64,000 nucleotides of DNA from JAMXLO01 sp037201625 (GCA_037201625.1 JBBCGR010000004.1:1240001-1304000); one strand, 5' to 3'; counted from the stretch's first letter, positions 48,289-58,916 are shown. Program-made: numbers and translations. Notes: generated by a model from the letters alone, not told the origin.

Positions 48289-49033
48289 GTGAGCGATACC
48301 ATCCTGGAAACCACGCATTTGACCCGGGAGTTCGGCGGTTTCGTCGCGGTGGACGACGTGTCGCTGACTGTACGGGCAGGGACGATCCATGCGCTGATCG
48401 GACCGAACGGCGCGGGCAAGACCACCTGTTTCAACCTGCTGACCGCGTTCCTGCCGCCGACGCGCGGCACGATCCGCTTCAAGGGCCGCGACATCACCGG
48501 CATGAAGCCCGCCCAGGTGGCGCGGCTCGGGCTGGTGCGCAGCTTCCAGATCTCCGCGGTGTTTCCCCATCTGACCGCGCTCGAGAACGTGCGCCTGGCG
48601 CTGCAGCGTGCGCGGGGCGCCAGCTTCGACTTCTGGCGGTCGGAGAAGGCGCTGACCGTCTACGACGACAGGGCGCGCGAATTGCTGTTCGACGTCGGCC
48701 TGACCGGCGAGGCGGACACCGTGGTGACGCAGCTTCCCTACGGCCAGAAGCGCGCGCTCGAGATCGCCACCACGCTGGCGCTCGATCCCGAGGTGATGCT
48801 GCTGGACGAGCCTACGGCGGGGATGGGGCATGGCGACGTCGATCGGATCGTGGAACTGATCCGCCGGGTGCGCGGCGGGCGCACCATCCTGATGGTGGAG
48901 CACAACCTGTCGGTGGTAGAGGGCCTGTGCGACATCATCACCGTGCTGACGCGCGGGCGGATCCTGGCCGAAGGCAGCTACGCCACGGTATCGCGCAATC
49001 CCGAGGTGATCGCTGCCTATCTGGGGACGCCGA

Positions 49034-49041
<8 letters not shown>
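48289..49041 (+). CDS. livG: Branched-chain amino-acid-type ABC ATPase LivG
   Basis: 250 residues from the GTG at 48289, because AAGGAG (48274-48279) sits nine bases upstream; another GTG at 48271 would lie ahead of that site. Walker A GPNGAGKTT, the LivG-type insert, signature LPYGQKRALEIATTLA (Pro in place of the usual Ser), Walker B VMLLDEPTAGMGHGD, and switch His in MVEHNLSVVEGLCD. Overlaps livF by eight bases. Confidence 0.92.
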
Positions 49042-49729
<688 letters not shown>

Positions 49730-49812
49730 ACCGGGCATGAGGGGAGAAGCCTGGATCAGGGGATTCAACCGCTGACCGCAGACCGAAACCGCTATCGATG
49801 AGGATACCCAGC

Positions 49813-51045
49813 ATGACGATCTCCCGCCGTTCTCTTCTCGGCACCGCGACGGCTGCAGCCGCGCTGCCGATCGTGCGCGCCCGCGCCCAGGGCACACCCA
49901 CCATCAAGATCGGCGTGCTGAACGACATGTCCGGTCCCTACATGAACACCGGCGGCCCGACCTCGATCATCTGCACGCGCCAGGCGGTCGAGGAATTCGC
50001 CGCCGCCGGCAAGGGATTCAACGTCGAGGTCATCAACGCCGACCACCAGAACAAGCCCGACCTCGCGGTCTCGATCGCGCGCCAGTGGTTCGACCGCGAC
50101 GGCGTCGACATGCTGCTGGACGTGCCGACCTCCTCGGTGGCGCTCGCGGTGCAGTCGGTCGCGCGCGAGAAGAACAAGGTGTACCTGAACTCCGGCGCTG
50201 CCTCCTCGGACCTCACCGGCAAGGCGTGCTCGCCCAACTTCGTCCACTGGACCTACGACACCTACATGCTGGCGCGCTCCACCGGCGGCGCCATGGTGAA
50301 GGCGGGCGGCGACACCTGGTACTTCCTCACCGCCGACTACGCGTTCGGCAAGCAGTTGCAGGCCGACACGACGGCGCTGGTCGTGGCCGCCGGCGGCAAG
50401 TCGGTGGGCGCCTCGCCCTATCCGTTCCCCGGCACCACCGACTTCTCATCGTTCCTGGTGCAGGCGCAGGCCAGCGGCGCCAAGGTGCTCGGCCTCGCCA
50501 ACGCCGGCGCCGACACGGTGAACTCGATCAAGCAGGCGCGCGAGTTCGGCGTGAACCGCTCGATGAAGGTGGCGGCGCTCCTGATGTTCGTGAACGACGT
50601 GCATGCGCTGGGGCTCGACGTGGCGCAGGGGCTGAACCTGACCGAGAGCTTCTACTGGGACCTGAACGACCGCACGCGCGCCTTCACCAACCGGGTGAAG
50701 TCGAAGACGCCGAACAACTACCCCAACATGATCCACGCCGGCTGCTATTCGGCCACGCTGCACTACCTGAAGACGGTGGCCGACATGGGCGCGGCCGAAG
50801 CGAAGAAGGACGGCGTGGCGACAGTCGCGCGCATGAAGAAGATGCCGGTCGAGGACGATTGCTTCGGCAAGAGCACGATCCGCGAGGATGGCCGCAACCT
50901 GGTCACCTCCTACCTGTTCGAGGTGAAGAAGCCGTCCGAGAGCAAGGGCCCGTGGGACTACTTCAGGCTGGTGGCGACGACGCCGGGCGACCAGGCGTAC
51001 CGGCCGCTGGCTGACGGGCACTGCGAGTTCATCGGCAAGGCCTGA
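49813..51045 (+). CDS. Liv-type periplasmic substrate-binding protein with Tat-like signal
   Basis: 410 residues from the ATG at 49813 (GAGGA eight bases upstream; the ATG at 49798 overlaps that site). The signal carries twin arginines, SRRSLLGTATAAAALPIV, cleaved near RARAQ, so Tat export is likely. The type I periplasmic-binding fold follows: IKIGVLNDMSGPYMNTGG, INADHQNKPDLAVSIARQWF, VYLNSGAASSDLTG, WYFLTADYAFGKQLQADTTA and GANTGADTVN-like hinge residues. Members with this sequence type bind aliphatic or aromatic acids or amides as well as branched-chain amino acids, so ligand is open. Confidence 0.88.
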   Translation: MTISRRSLLGTATAAAALPIVRARAQGTPTIKIGVLNDMSGPYMNTGGPTSIICTRQAVEEFAAAGKGFNVEVINADHQNKPDLAVSIARQWFDRDGVDMLLDVPTSSVALAVQSVAREKNKVYLNSGAASSDLTGKACSPNFVHWTYDTYMLARSTGGAMVKAGGDTWYFLTADYAFGKQLQADTTALVVAAGGKSVGASPYPFPGTTDFSSFLVQAQASGAKVLGLANAGADTVNSIKQAREFGVNRSMKVAALLMFVNDVHALGLDVAQGLNLTESFYWDLNDRTRAFTNRVKSKTPNNYPNMIHAGCYSATLHYLKTVADMGAAEAKKDGVATVARMKKMPVEDDCFGKSTIREDGRNLVTSYLFEVKKPSESKGPWDYFRLVATTPGDQAYRPLADGHCEFIGKA

Positions 51046-51088
51046 GGGCGGCGGGCCAGGGGGCAGGTATGTCAGGGGAGCAGGCATC

Positions 51089-51976
51089 ATGATCATGATC
51101 TTCGGCATCCCCGGCCCGCTGCTGTTCGGCCAGTTGCTGCTGGGCCTGATCAACGGCGCGTTCTACGCGATGCTGTCGCTGGGACTGGCCGTGATCTTCG
51201 GCATGCTCAACATCATCAACTTCGCGCACGGCGCGCTGTTCATGATGGGCGCGTTCGCGTCATGGATGCTGCTGCAATATGCCGGGATCGGCTACTTCCC
51301 GTCGCTGATCCTGGCACCGCTGATCATCGGCGCCTTCGGCGTGGTGCTGGAACGCACGATCATCAGCCGGCTCTACCATCTCGACCATCTGTACGGCCTG
51401 CTGCTGACCTTCGGCCTGGCCCTGGTGATCCAGGGCCTGTTCCGCAACTACTACGGCAGTTCCGGGCTGCCCTACCGCATCCCCGACGTGCTGCAGGGCG
51501 CCACCAATCTCGGCTTCATGTACATGCCGAACTATCGCGGCTGGGTGGTGATCGCCGCGGCCGTCGTATGCCTCGCCACCTGGCTCATCATCGAGAAGAC
51601 CTCGCTCGGAGCGACCCTGCGGGCCGCCACCGAGAATGCGCCGCTGGTGCAGGCATTCGGCGTGAACGTGCCGCGCGTGATCACGCTGACCTATGGCGGC
51701 GGCGTGGCGCTGGCCGCGTTCGCCGGCGTGCTCGCGGCGCCGATCTACTCGGTGAACCCGAATATGGGCGACAACTTCATCAACACGGTGTTCGCCGTGG
51801 TGGTGATCGGCGGCATGGGCTCGATCCTCGGCTCCATCGTCACCGGCTTCGCCCTCGGGGTCATCGAGGGACTGACCAAGGTGTTCTATCCGCAGGCCTC
51901 GGCCACCGTGGTGTTCCTGGTGATGGTGATCGTGCTGCTCACGCTGCCGCACGGCTTGTTCGGAAGGCGCGCCTGA
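51089..51976 (+). CDS. livH: Branched-chain amino-acid-type ABC permease LivH
   Basis: 295 residues with eight or more hydrophobic segments. LivH signatures: GLINGAFYAMLSLGLAVIFG, MLNIINFAHGALFMMGAF, the ATPase-docking region LRAATENAPLVQAFGVNV and VVVIGGMGSILGSIVTGF. Starts 43 bp after the binding-protein gene; an ATG two codons later (51095) is equally possible. Runs directly into livM. Confidence 0.93.
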   Translation: MIMIFGIPGPLLFGQLLLGLINGAFYAMLSLGLAVIFGMLNIINFAHGALFMMGAFASWMLLQYAGIGYFPSLILAPLIIGAFGVVLERTIISRLYHLDHLYGLLLTFGLALVIQGLFRNYYGSSGLPYRIPDVLQGATNLGFMYMPNYRGWVVIAAAVVCLATWLIIEKTSLGATLRAATENAPLVQAFGVNVPRVITLTYGGGVALAAFAGVLAAPIYSVNPNMGDNFINTVFAVVVIGGMGSILGSIVTGFALGVIEGLTKVFYPQASATVVFLVMVIVLLTLPHGLFGRRA

Positions 51977-52909
51977 ATGTTCGGTTTCTCCCGCTCGCAG
52001 CAGATCGCCTTCCTGCTCATGCTCGCCGTGATCATCGCGGCGCCCTTCGTGCTGTATCCCGTGTTCCTCATGCGGGTGCTGTGCATGGCGCTGTTCGCCT
52101 GCGCCTTCAACCTGATGATCGGCTATGTCGGGTTGCTGTCGTTCGGCCATGCCGCGTATTTCGGCATGGGCAGCTACGTCGCTGCCTGGACCATGAAGTT
52201 CTGGCACGTCGATGCCCTGGTCGCGATCATCCTCGGGACCGCGACCGGCGCGGCGCTGGGCCTCTGCCTCGGCTACCTGGCGATCCGCCGGTCGGGCATC
52301 TACTTCGCCATGATCACGCTGGCGCTGGCACAGATGGTGTATTTCTTCTGTGTCGAGGCACCGTTCACCGGCGGCGAGGACGGCATCCAGCAGGTGCCCC
52401 GCGGCCGCCTGTTCGGCGCCATCGCGCTCGACAACGACATGGCGATGTACTGGCTGGTGGCGGCGGTGTTCATCGGCGGCTTCCTGCTGGTCCACCGCAT
52501 CATCCACTCGCCGTTCGGCCAGGTGCTGAAGGCGATCCGCGAGAATGAGCCGCGCGCCACCTCGCTCGGCTACCGCACCGACGACTACAAGCTGATCGCC
52601 TTCGTGCTGTCGACCGCGCTGGCGGGTGCCGCCGGCGGCACCAAGGCGCTGGTGTTCGGCATCGCGACGCTGACCGACGTGCACTACTCCACCTCGGGCG
52701 AGGTGGTGCTGATGACGCTGCTCGGCGGTCTCGGCACGGTGTTCGGGCCGGCGATGGGCGCGGTGCTGGTGGTGACGATGGAGAACTACCTGGCGCAGTT
52801 CGGCCAGTGGGTGACGGTGACGCAGGGCGCGATCTTCGTGCTGTGCGTGCTGGCGTTCCGCCGCGGCGTCATCGGCGAGATCGGCGGCAAGCTGCGCCTG
52901 GCGCTGTGA
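51977..52909 (+). CDS. livM: Branched-chain amino-acid-type ABC permease LivM
   Basis: 310 residues, starting on the base after the livH stop. LivM signatures: FACAFNLMIGYVGLLSFGHA, AYFGMGSYVAAW, LAIRRSGIYFAMITLALAQM, the docking loop LKAIRENEPRATSLGY and LLGGLGTVFGPAMGAVLVV. Completes the livGFKHM transporter. Confidence 0.93.
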   Translation: MFGFSRSQQIAFLLMLAVIIAAPFVLYPVFLMRVLCMALFACAFNLMIGYVGLLSFGHAAYFGMGSYVAAWTMKFWHVDALVAIILGTATGAALGLCLGYLAIRRSGIYFAMITLALAQMVYFFCVEAPFTGGEDGIQQVPRGRLFGAIALDNDMAMYWLVAAVFIGGFLLVHRIIHSPFGQVLKAIRENEPRATSLGYRTDDYKLIAFVLSTALAGAAGGTKALVFGIATLTDVHYSTSGEVVLMTLLGGLGTVFGPAMGAVLVVTMENYLAQFGQWVTVTQGAIFVLCVLAFRRGVIGEIGGKLRLAL

Positions 52910-52975
52910 GCGCGGCCTGCCGCAGGTCTTCGCGCTGCCTGGGGCCTGCCCGCCGACTTACGCCTGGGCGCTGCC

Positions 52976-53536
52976 TCAGGCCTGGCCGCCCCAGTCCGCG
53001 GCAGCGATGATCCGGCCGCCGTCCCAGATGCCGAGGCAGACGCGCCCGCCGTCGACCTCCAGCAGCAGGTAGGGGTCGAGCACCACCGCCTCGCGCAGCA
53101 ATTCGCCCAGGATCAGCCTGGCATCACCGAGTTCCGCCTGCAGGTCGCGCGCCAGCCAGGCGATCTCGGCAGGCACGCCGAGCGCGTCCAGCGTTTCGGG
53201 TGCGACGACCCGCTCTTCCCAGCGTGCGCCGGCGGATACGCGGAACACGCCGAACATGATCAGCAGCGTCATCACGCCCAGCCAGAACAGGCTGAGCCAG
53301 GAGGATAGCAGCGAGCCCGGCAGCACGCCGTTGGCGACGCCGCCGCTCGCCGCCATGCAGCCGACCGAGCCGATCAGCCCGACCGGGAGCCAGCCCTGGT
53401 GCTGATGCCAGAAACTCGGCGCGAACCGCTCGAGCTGCGCCTGGCGGTGCGCGGCCAGTATCTCGGCCGGCACCGCGCGCAGCGCATCGCCGAACCCCCG
53501 GGGCCGTGCCGGTGCGAGAAGTGCGTCGAGCGGCAT
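52976..53536 (-). CDS. Putative membrane protein, unknown
   Basis: 186 residues; AGGAGG nine bases before the ATG. An amphipathic N-terminus (MPLDALLAPARPRG) is followed by two membrane helices (LPVGLIGSVGCMAASGGVA and SWLSLFWLGVMTLLIMFGVF). A C-terminal soluble domain (EERVVAPETLDALGVPAEIA...VLDPYLLLEVDGGRVCLGIW) ends in beta strands. No family recognised. It converges on livM and precedes nothing on its own strand except the left-hand genes. Confidence 0.6.
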   Translation of the reverse strand: MPLDALLAPARPRGFGDALRAVPAEILAAHRQAQLERFAPSFWHQHQGWLPVGLIGSVGCMAASGGVANGVLPGSLLSSWLSLFWLGVMTLLIMFGVFRVSAGARWEERVVAPETLDALGVPAEIAWLARDLQAELGDARLILGELLREAVVLDPYLLLEVDGGRVCLGIWDGGRIIAAADWGGQA

Positions 53537-53587
53537 GGCCTCGTCCTCCTGGTGGTTGACAGTCCGCTGGTGGTTATCGGCCCATGA

Positions 53588-54349
53588 TCAGCAGCGGTAG
53601 TTGGCGCCGGCGCGATCCACCGTGCGGACCAGGCCCTTCCATTCGGCCAGGCCGTATTCCGGCATGCTGCGGCGCTTCTGCATCCGCTCCGCCGCCTTGG
53701 CGATCACATAGTCGTCGATCTGCACGGCCGGCGCGTCGAGCTGGCGGGCGATCAGCTCCAGTTCGCAGGCGCGCTCGAGGTTGTACATGCGGTAGAACGC
53801 GCCGTGCACGGTCGGGCCGAGCGTCAGCAGGCCGTGGTTGAGCAGCACGACATGGGTGCCGCTGGCGCAGGTGCGGCCCAGCGCCTCGCATTCCTCGACC
53901 GAGGCCGGCACGCCGTAATCGTGGTAGGCGAGGTCGTCGAACACCTGCAGCGCGTCCTGGCTGATCGGCCGCAGGCCATGGGCCAGCAGCGACAATCCGG
54001 CGCCTGCGCGGGTATGCGTGTGCATCACGCACATGGCGTCGGGGCGCGCCTTGTAGACGCCGCTATGAATGGTGAAACCGGCATTGTTGAACCGGCCGCC
54101 TTCGCTGTAGACGTTGCCGTCCATGTCCATCTTGACGAGGCTCGAGGCGGTGATCTCGTCGAACATCTCGCCGTAGTTGTTGATCAGGAAGGTATTGGGT
54201 TCATCGGGGATGCGCGCCGACATGTGGGTATTGATGAGGTCGGTCCAGCCCAGGTGGTTGACCACGTGGTACAGTGCGGCAAGTTCGCAGCGGGCCTGCC
54301 ATTCGGCGTCGGTCATGCTGGTCTTGGGCAGCTTCAGCGCTGCTGACAT
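53588..54349 (-). CDS. Class II aldolase/adducin-family protein
   Basis: 253 residues from the ATG at 54349 (GGAGAA upstream). Zinc-aldolase fold: ELAALYHVVNHLGWTDLINT, HMSARIPDEPNTFLINNYGE, the metal-binding His pair in MCVMHTHTRAGAGLSLLA and the third His in VVLLNHGLLTLGPTVHGAFY. The family includes sugar-phosphate aldolases, epimerases and decarboxylases, and this adducin-like subgroup has no assigned reaction. It is divergent from bamA, where many alphaproteobacteria have rseP. Confidence 0.88.
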   Translation of the reverse strand: MSAALKLPKTSMTDAEWQARCELAALYHVVNHLGWTDLINTHMSARIPDEPNTFLINNYGEMFDEITASSLVKMDMDGNVYSEGGRFNNAGFTIHSGVYKARPDAMCVMHTHTRAGAGLSLLAHGLRPISQDALQVFDDLAYHDYGVPASVEECEALGRTCASGTHVVLLNHGLLTLGPTVHGAFYRMYNLERACELELIARQLDAPAVQIDDYVIAKAAERMQKRRSMPEYGLAEWKGLVRTVDRAGANYRC

Positions 54350-54533
54350 TGGCGTTCTCCGTTCGCTTGTGTTCCGGCCACCTGCCGGTTCATGAGGTAT
54401 CCTGTGAGAGTTGCTTCGCGCGCGCAACCCGGCTGGCGCCGGCTGGGGGCGGGCGGTATTCTCCAGCCTCGCATGTGGGGCTAGGTTGCCACGGCGCGAA
54501 TCTGGTATGGCGCTTCGGTCGGGAGGGATCTGT

Positions 54534-56963
54534 TTGCTTCGGACTAGCGCCGTGCGGCTTGCCGCAATCTGCCTGCTGGCTTCGTGGTTCGCCGCTATGG
54601 CTTTCGCGCAAGGCCCTTCCGCGCCGGCTCAGCGGCCCGCTTCCGCGCCACCTCGCGCGGCGCCACCCGCCACACCCGCGGCGACGGCGCCGGCAGGGTC
54701 CGTGGCCGCGCCGGTGCGCGCCGGCGGCACGATCGCGGCGATCCGTATCGATGGGAATCAACGTATCGAAACCGGCACGATCCGTTCCTATATGCTGGTG
54801 CAGCCCGGCGATCCGTTCGATCCCGACCGGCTGGATCGCAGCCTCAAGACGCTGTACGCAACCGGGCTGTTCCAGGACGTGCGCATCGTGCGCGAGGGCG
54901 ACACGCTGGTGGTGCGGCTGGTCGAGAATCCGCTGGTCAACCGTGTCGCCTTCGAGGGCAATCACAAGCTGACCGACGATCAGATCCGGCCCGAGATGCA
55001 GCTTCGGTCGCGCTCGGTCTTCACGCCCGCGCTCGCCGAGCAGGACCGCCAGCGCATCCTCGATCTCTATGCCAAGCGCGGCTACTACAATGCCCGCGTC
55101 GACCCGCAGATCATCCGGCTCGACCAGAACCGCGTCGACGTCGTCTACCAGGTGAACGACGGTTCGGTGACGCTGATCAGCAAGATCGTCTTCGTCGGCA
55201 ACCACGCGTTCAGCGAGGACCGCCTGTCCGAGGTGATCAACAGCCGTGAGCAGCGCTGGTGGCGCTTCCTGTCCACCTCGGACGAATACGACGCGGAGCG
55301 GCTGAATTTCGACAAGGAACTGCTGCGGCGCTTCTACCTGAAGAACGGCTATATCGACTTTGAGGTGCGGGCCGCGAAATCCGAGCTTGCGCCCGACCGG
55401 TCCGGCTTCTTCCTGACCTTCGCGATCAACGAGGGCGAGCGCTACCGGATCAGCAAGATCAGCATCGTTTCGCAACTGCGCAACCTGAACGGCGACGACC
55501 TGCGCAGCGTCGTGCAATTCGATGAGGGCGACTGGTACGACGGCGACGCGGTGGGCCGCAGCATCGAATTGATGGAGCAGGAGGTTCACAACCGCGGCTA
55601 CGCGTTCGTCGAGGTGAAGCCGCGCATCAGCCGCGACCCGGTCAAGCACGTCGTCGAACTCGCGTTCGACATCGGCGAAGGGCCGCGCGTCTATGTCGAG
55701 CGGATCGACATCAACGGCAACACGCGCACCAAGGACAAGGTGATCCGGCGCGAGTTCCGCCTGGCCGAGGGCGACGCGTTCAACGCGGAGGCGGTGCGCC
55801 GGTCGCGCCAGCGGCTGCAGGATCTCGGCTACTTCAATAATGTCGGCATCGCGACCTCGCCGGGATCGGCGCCCGACAAGGCGATCCTCACGGCGCAGAT
55901 CGAAGAGAAGGCCACCGGCGAACTGACGCTGGGCGGCGGCTATTCGACGGACGCCGGCGCGCTGCTCGACATCGGCCTGAGCGAGCGCAACCTGATCGGC
56001 AGCGGCGTCAGCGCCGGCATCAACGGCGTGCTGGCGCAGCGGCGCAGTTCGGTGACCGCATCGATCACCGATCCGTATTTCCTCGATCGCAACCTGGTGG
56101 CCGGCGGCGACATCTTCCTGATCCAGACCAGCTACCTGGGCACCGAGCCGTACGACGAACGCCGCGTCGGCTTCGACGTCCGCGCCGGCTACGACTTCAA
56201 CGAATATCTGCGCCAGGTGTGGAGCTACTCGCTGGTCGGGCGAACCGTGTTCAACATCCAGCAGGGCGCCAGCGTGTTCATCACGCAGCTTGCCGGCTAT
56301 ACGCTGCTGTCGCAGGTGAGCCAGTCGATCACGCTCGACAAGCGCGACAGCAAGATCGATCCGCATTCCGGCTACCTGGCGTCGTTCGGCACCGATTTCG
56401 CCGGTCTGGGTGGCAACGCGAACTTCATCCGGACCAACGCGAACGGCCAGTATTTCGTGCCGCTGGACCGCTTCACCGGCAACGGCGACTGGAGCATCGC
56501 GCTGACCGCCGGCGTGGGATACCTGTTCAACCTGGGCAAGCAGGAAAACATCATCGACCGCTTCTTCCTGGGCGGCGACAACCTGCGCGGCTTCCAGATC
56601 GGCGGCGCCGGCCCGCACGACGCGGTCACCGGCGATCCGCTGGGCGGCCGGTTCATCTGGACGCAGTCGACCGAGTTGCGCTTTCCGCTGCCGGTGTCGC
56701 AGGACCTCGGCCTGTCGGGGCGCGCCTTCGTCGATGTCGGCAGCCTGACCCAGGCGAGTTTCGTCAACACCACGATCTGCCTGCCCAGCACCGGCCAGGC
56801 CTGCCAGATCGTCGCATCGGCCACGCCGCGCGTCGGTGCCGGCTTCGGACTCTCGTGGCACACTCAGTTCGGTTTGTTAAACGTTGACTTGACTCCGTTC
56901 GTGTTGAAGCAAGCGCACGATCAGACGCAGATCTTCAGATTCGGTTTCGGTACGAGGTTCTAG
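54534..56963 (+). CDS. bamA: Outer-membrane protein assembly factor BamA
   Basis: 809 residues if translated from the TTG at 54534, which has GGAGGG six bases upstream and gives a clean signal peptide (MLRTSAVRLAAICLLASWFA). An ATG at 54507 is in frame but has no ribosome site. After a Pro/Ala linker come five POTRA domains (first IAAIRIDGNQRIETGTIRSY; later VYVERIDINGNTRTKDKVIR). The Omp85 barrel has YSTDAGALLDIGLSERNLIG, RDSKIDPHSGYLASFGTDF and the lid-lock loop FFLGGDNLRGFQIGG, ending in an aromatic C-terminal strand (FRFGFGTRF). Inserts outer-membrane proteins. Confidence 0.95.
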   Translation: MLRTSAVRLAAICLLASWFAAMAFAQGPSAPAQRPASAPPRAAPPATPAATAPAGSVAAPVRAGGTIAAIRIDGNQRIETGTIRSYMLVQPGDPFDPDRLDRSLKTLYATGLFQDVRIVREGDTLVVRLVENPLVNRVAFEGNHKLTDDQIRPEMQLRSRSVFTPALAEQDRQRILDLYAKRGYYNARVDPQIIRLDQNRVDVVYQVNDGSVTLISKIVFVGNHAFSEDRLSEVINSREQRWWRFLSTSDEYDAERLNFDKELLRRFYLKNGYIDFEVRAAKSELAPDRSGFFLTFAINEGERYRISKISIVSQLRNLNGDDLRSVVQFDEGDWYDGDAVGRSIELMEQEVHNRGYAFVEVKPRISRDPVKHVVELAFDIGEGPRVYVERIDINGNTRTKDKVIRREFRLAEGDAFNAEAVRRSRQRLQDLGYFNNVGIATSPGSAPDKAILTAQIEEKATGELTLGGGYSTDAGALLDIGLSERNLIGSGVSAGINGVLAQRRSSVTASITDPYFLDRNLVAGGDIFLIQTSYLGTEPYDERRVGFDVRAGYDFNEYLRQVWSYSLVGRTVFNIQQGASVFITQLAGYTLLSQVSQSITLDKRDSKIDPHSGYLASFGTDFAGLGGNANFIRTNANGQYFVPLDRFTGNGDWSIALTAGVGYLFNLGKQENIIDRFFLGGDNLRGFQIGGAGPHDAVTGDPLGGRFIWTQSTELRFPLPVSQDLGLSGRAFVDVGSLTQASFVNTTICLPSTGQACQIVASATPRVGAGFGLSWHTQFGLLNVDLTPFVLKQAHDQTQIFRFGFGTRF

Positions 56964-57817
56964 TGACCCAACCCCGCCTTCTTGCGGCGCCCATCCTGGC
57001 TGTGGCCGCGCTGTTGGCCCAGTCGCCGTTCGCCTACGCACAGCAGAACCAGCAATGGTTCGTGCCCAACCAGCCGCGCCCGGCAGCCCCCGCGCGCCCG
57101 GCCCCTCGGCCCGCGCCACCGCCCCAGGCCGAGCCCCAGGGCGGCGTGCCGCTGGTGCCGGACGGCGGCGAGGCACAGCAGCAGGTGCAGGTGCAGTTGC
57201 CGCCTCCTCCGGAGGTGCCGCCGCTGCCGAAGGGCCCGACCCCGCCCGCGGCGATCGTCGGCGTTCTGTCGGTGGCCGATGTGATGCGCGCCTCCACTGC
57301 CTTCCAGCAGGCCGACAAGGAGTTCATCGGCCGGCGGCAGAAGCTGAACGAGGACGCGCAGAAGGAGCAGGTGGCGCTGCGCGACCTGGGCCAGGCGATG
57401 GCCAACGAGCGCAGCAAGCTGACGCCCGAACAGATCCGCAACCGCGAGAAGGAGTTGCAGGACCGCATCGCCGAATCGCGCCGGGTGTTCGGCGAGCGCA
57501 ACCGGATCATCCAGGAAGCCAGCCAGTACGTGATGGCGCAGATCGATCGCGCGGTGGAGATGGTGACCCAGCAGGTGGCGATCAGCCGCGGCATCAACCT
57601 GGTGCTGAACCGCGCGCAGATCCTGGGCACCACGAGCGATTTCGACCTGACGCCGGCGGTGGTGGATGCGCTGAACAAGGTGCTGGCCACGGTGGTGATC
57701 CCGCCGGACGGCGTCTCGCCGGTGTCGCTGGCACCGGCGCAGGGTGGTGCCACGCCGGCGAGCGCACAGGGCGCCCAGCCGGCCGCGAAGCCCCCCGCGA
57801 AGCCGCCGCAGCGCTAG
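56963..57817 (+). CDS. skp: Periplasmic chaperone Skp/OmpH family
   Basis: 284 residues from a GTG overlapping the last base of the bamA stop. Signal peptide through QSPFAYA. A Pro-rich spacer (residues ~30-80) is unusual in length. The Skp core from ~93 has VGVLSVADVMRASTAFQQAD, the coiled-coil tentacle region (RRQKLNEDAQKEQVALRDLG ... NREKELQDRIAESRRVFGER) and GINLVLNRAQILGTTSDFDL. A low-complexity Ala/Pro/Lys tail ends the protein. Escorts unfolded outer-membrane proteins to BamA. Confidence 0.9.
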   Translation: MTQPRLLAAPILAVAALLAQSPFAYAQQNQQWFVPNQPRPAAPARPAPRPAPPPQAEPQGGVPLVPDGGEAQQQVQVQLPPPPEVPPLPKGPTPPAAIVGVLSVADVMRASTAFQQADKEFIGRRQKLNEDAQKEQVALRDLGQAMANERSKLTPEQIRNREKELQDRIAESRRVFGERNRIIQEASQYVMAQIDRAVEMVTQQVAISRGINLVLNRAQILGTTSDFDLTPAVVDALNKVLATVVIPPDGVSPVSLAPAQGGATPASAQGAQPAAKPPAKPPQR

Positions 57818-57837
57818 GCTGCCACCGGGCGTGGCAG

Positions 57838-58911
57838 ATGGACCTCTCGCCGATCGCCGGGGATGCCCGCTTCTTCCATCGGAGTGGGCCGCATAGCCTG
57901 CTCGCGGTGGCGGATGCGGCGAAGGCCCAGGCGCCGCCGGCCGACCTGATGCTGGCCGGGGTGGCACCGCTGCAGACCGCGGGGCCGGGCGACGTGAGCT
58001 TCCTCGACAACCGCAAATACCTGCCCGCCCTCGCCACCACGCGGGCGGGCGCGGTGATCGTGCATCGTACCATGTGCGACCGCGTGCCGGCGGCCACCGT
58101 CGCGATCGTCGCCGATGAGCCCTATGTCGCCTGGGCGCGCGTGGCCGCGCTGTTCCACCCGCTGCCGCCCACGGTTCCCGGCGTGCACCCTTCGGCCGTC
58201 GTCGCGGCGGATGCCCGCATCGATCCAACCGCCGAGATCGGCCCCCTGGCGGTGATCGGCGCGCGGGTCCAGATCGGCGCCGGCAGCCGGATCGGGCCGG
58301 GCGCCGTGATCGGCGACGGCGTCGTGATCGGCGCCGACTGCCGCATCGGCGCCCATGTCTCGCTGAGTCACGCCCTGCTGGGCGATCGCGTGATCGTCTA
58401 TCCCGGCGCGCGGATCGGCCAGGACGGGTTCGGCTTCGCCATCACCGACTCGCGGTTCGTCAGCGTGCCGCAACTCGGCCGCGTCGTGCTCGAGGACGAT
58501 GTGGAGGTAGGGGCGAACACGACGATCGACCGGGGGTCGATGCACGACACGCTGATCGGCGCCGGCTCCCGCCTCGACAACCTGGTGCAGATCGGGCACA
58601 ACGTGCGCCTTGGCCGCGGCTGCGTGATCGTCTCGCAAGTCGGCATTTCTGGTTCAACGATCCTGGAAGATCACGTCATGGTAGCCGGCCAGGCGGGTCT
58701 GACGGGCCATCTGCGAATCGGGCGCCGTGCAAGGATCGGGGCGCAGGCCGGGGTGATGGCCGATGTGCCGGACGGCGCCGATGTGGTTGGCAGCCCGGCG
58801 CAACCGGTACGCGAATTCTTCCGCCATGTCGCCGTGCTGCGGCGGCTGGTGCGGGAGGCGACCGTGGGGCGGTCGAAGAGGGCTGCGGGGACCGAGACAG
58901 ACACGGACTGA
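57838..58911 (+). CDS. lpxD: UDP-3-O-(3-hydroxyacyl)glucosamine N-acyltransferase LpxD
   Basis: 357 residues. Third step of lipid A synthesis. N-terminal uridine-binding domain (GPGDVSFLDNRKYLPALATT, AVIVHRTMCDRVP) and a left-handed beta-helix of hexapeptide repeats from ~residue 118 (VHPSAVVAADARIDPTAEIG). The catalytic His region is DNLVQIGHNVRLGRGC, with VGISGSTILEDHVMVAGQAG following, and a C-terminal helix VREFFRHVAVLRRLVREA. Ends six bases before fabZ. Confidence 0.95.
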   Translation: MDLSPIAGDARFFHRSGPHSLLAVADAAKAQAPPADLMLAGVAPLQTAGPGDVSFLDNRKYLPALATTRAGAVIVHRTMCDRVPAATVAIVADEPYVAWARVAALFHPLPPTVPGVHPSAVVAADARIDPTAEIGPLAVIGARVQIGAGSRIGPGAVIGDGVVIGADCRIGAHVSLSHALLGDRVIVYPGARIGQDGFGFAITDSRFVSVPQLGRVVLEDDVEVGANTTIDRGSMHDTLIGAGSRLDNLVQIGHNVRLGRGCVIVSQVGISGSTILEDHVMVAGQAGLTGHLRIGRRARIGAQAGVMADVPDGADVVGSPAQPVREFFRHVAVLRRLVREATVGRSKRAAGTETDTD

Positions 58912-58916
58912 GCGTT

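Noticed and set aside
54390..56861. 823-codon open frame antisense to bamA
   Set aside because: Composition (Val/Ala/Asp/Arg/Gln without motifs) is typical of an antisense shadow; BamA on the plus strand is unambiguous.
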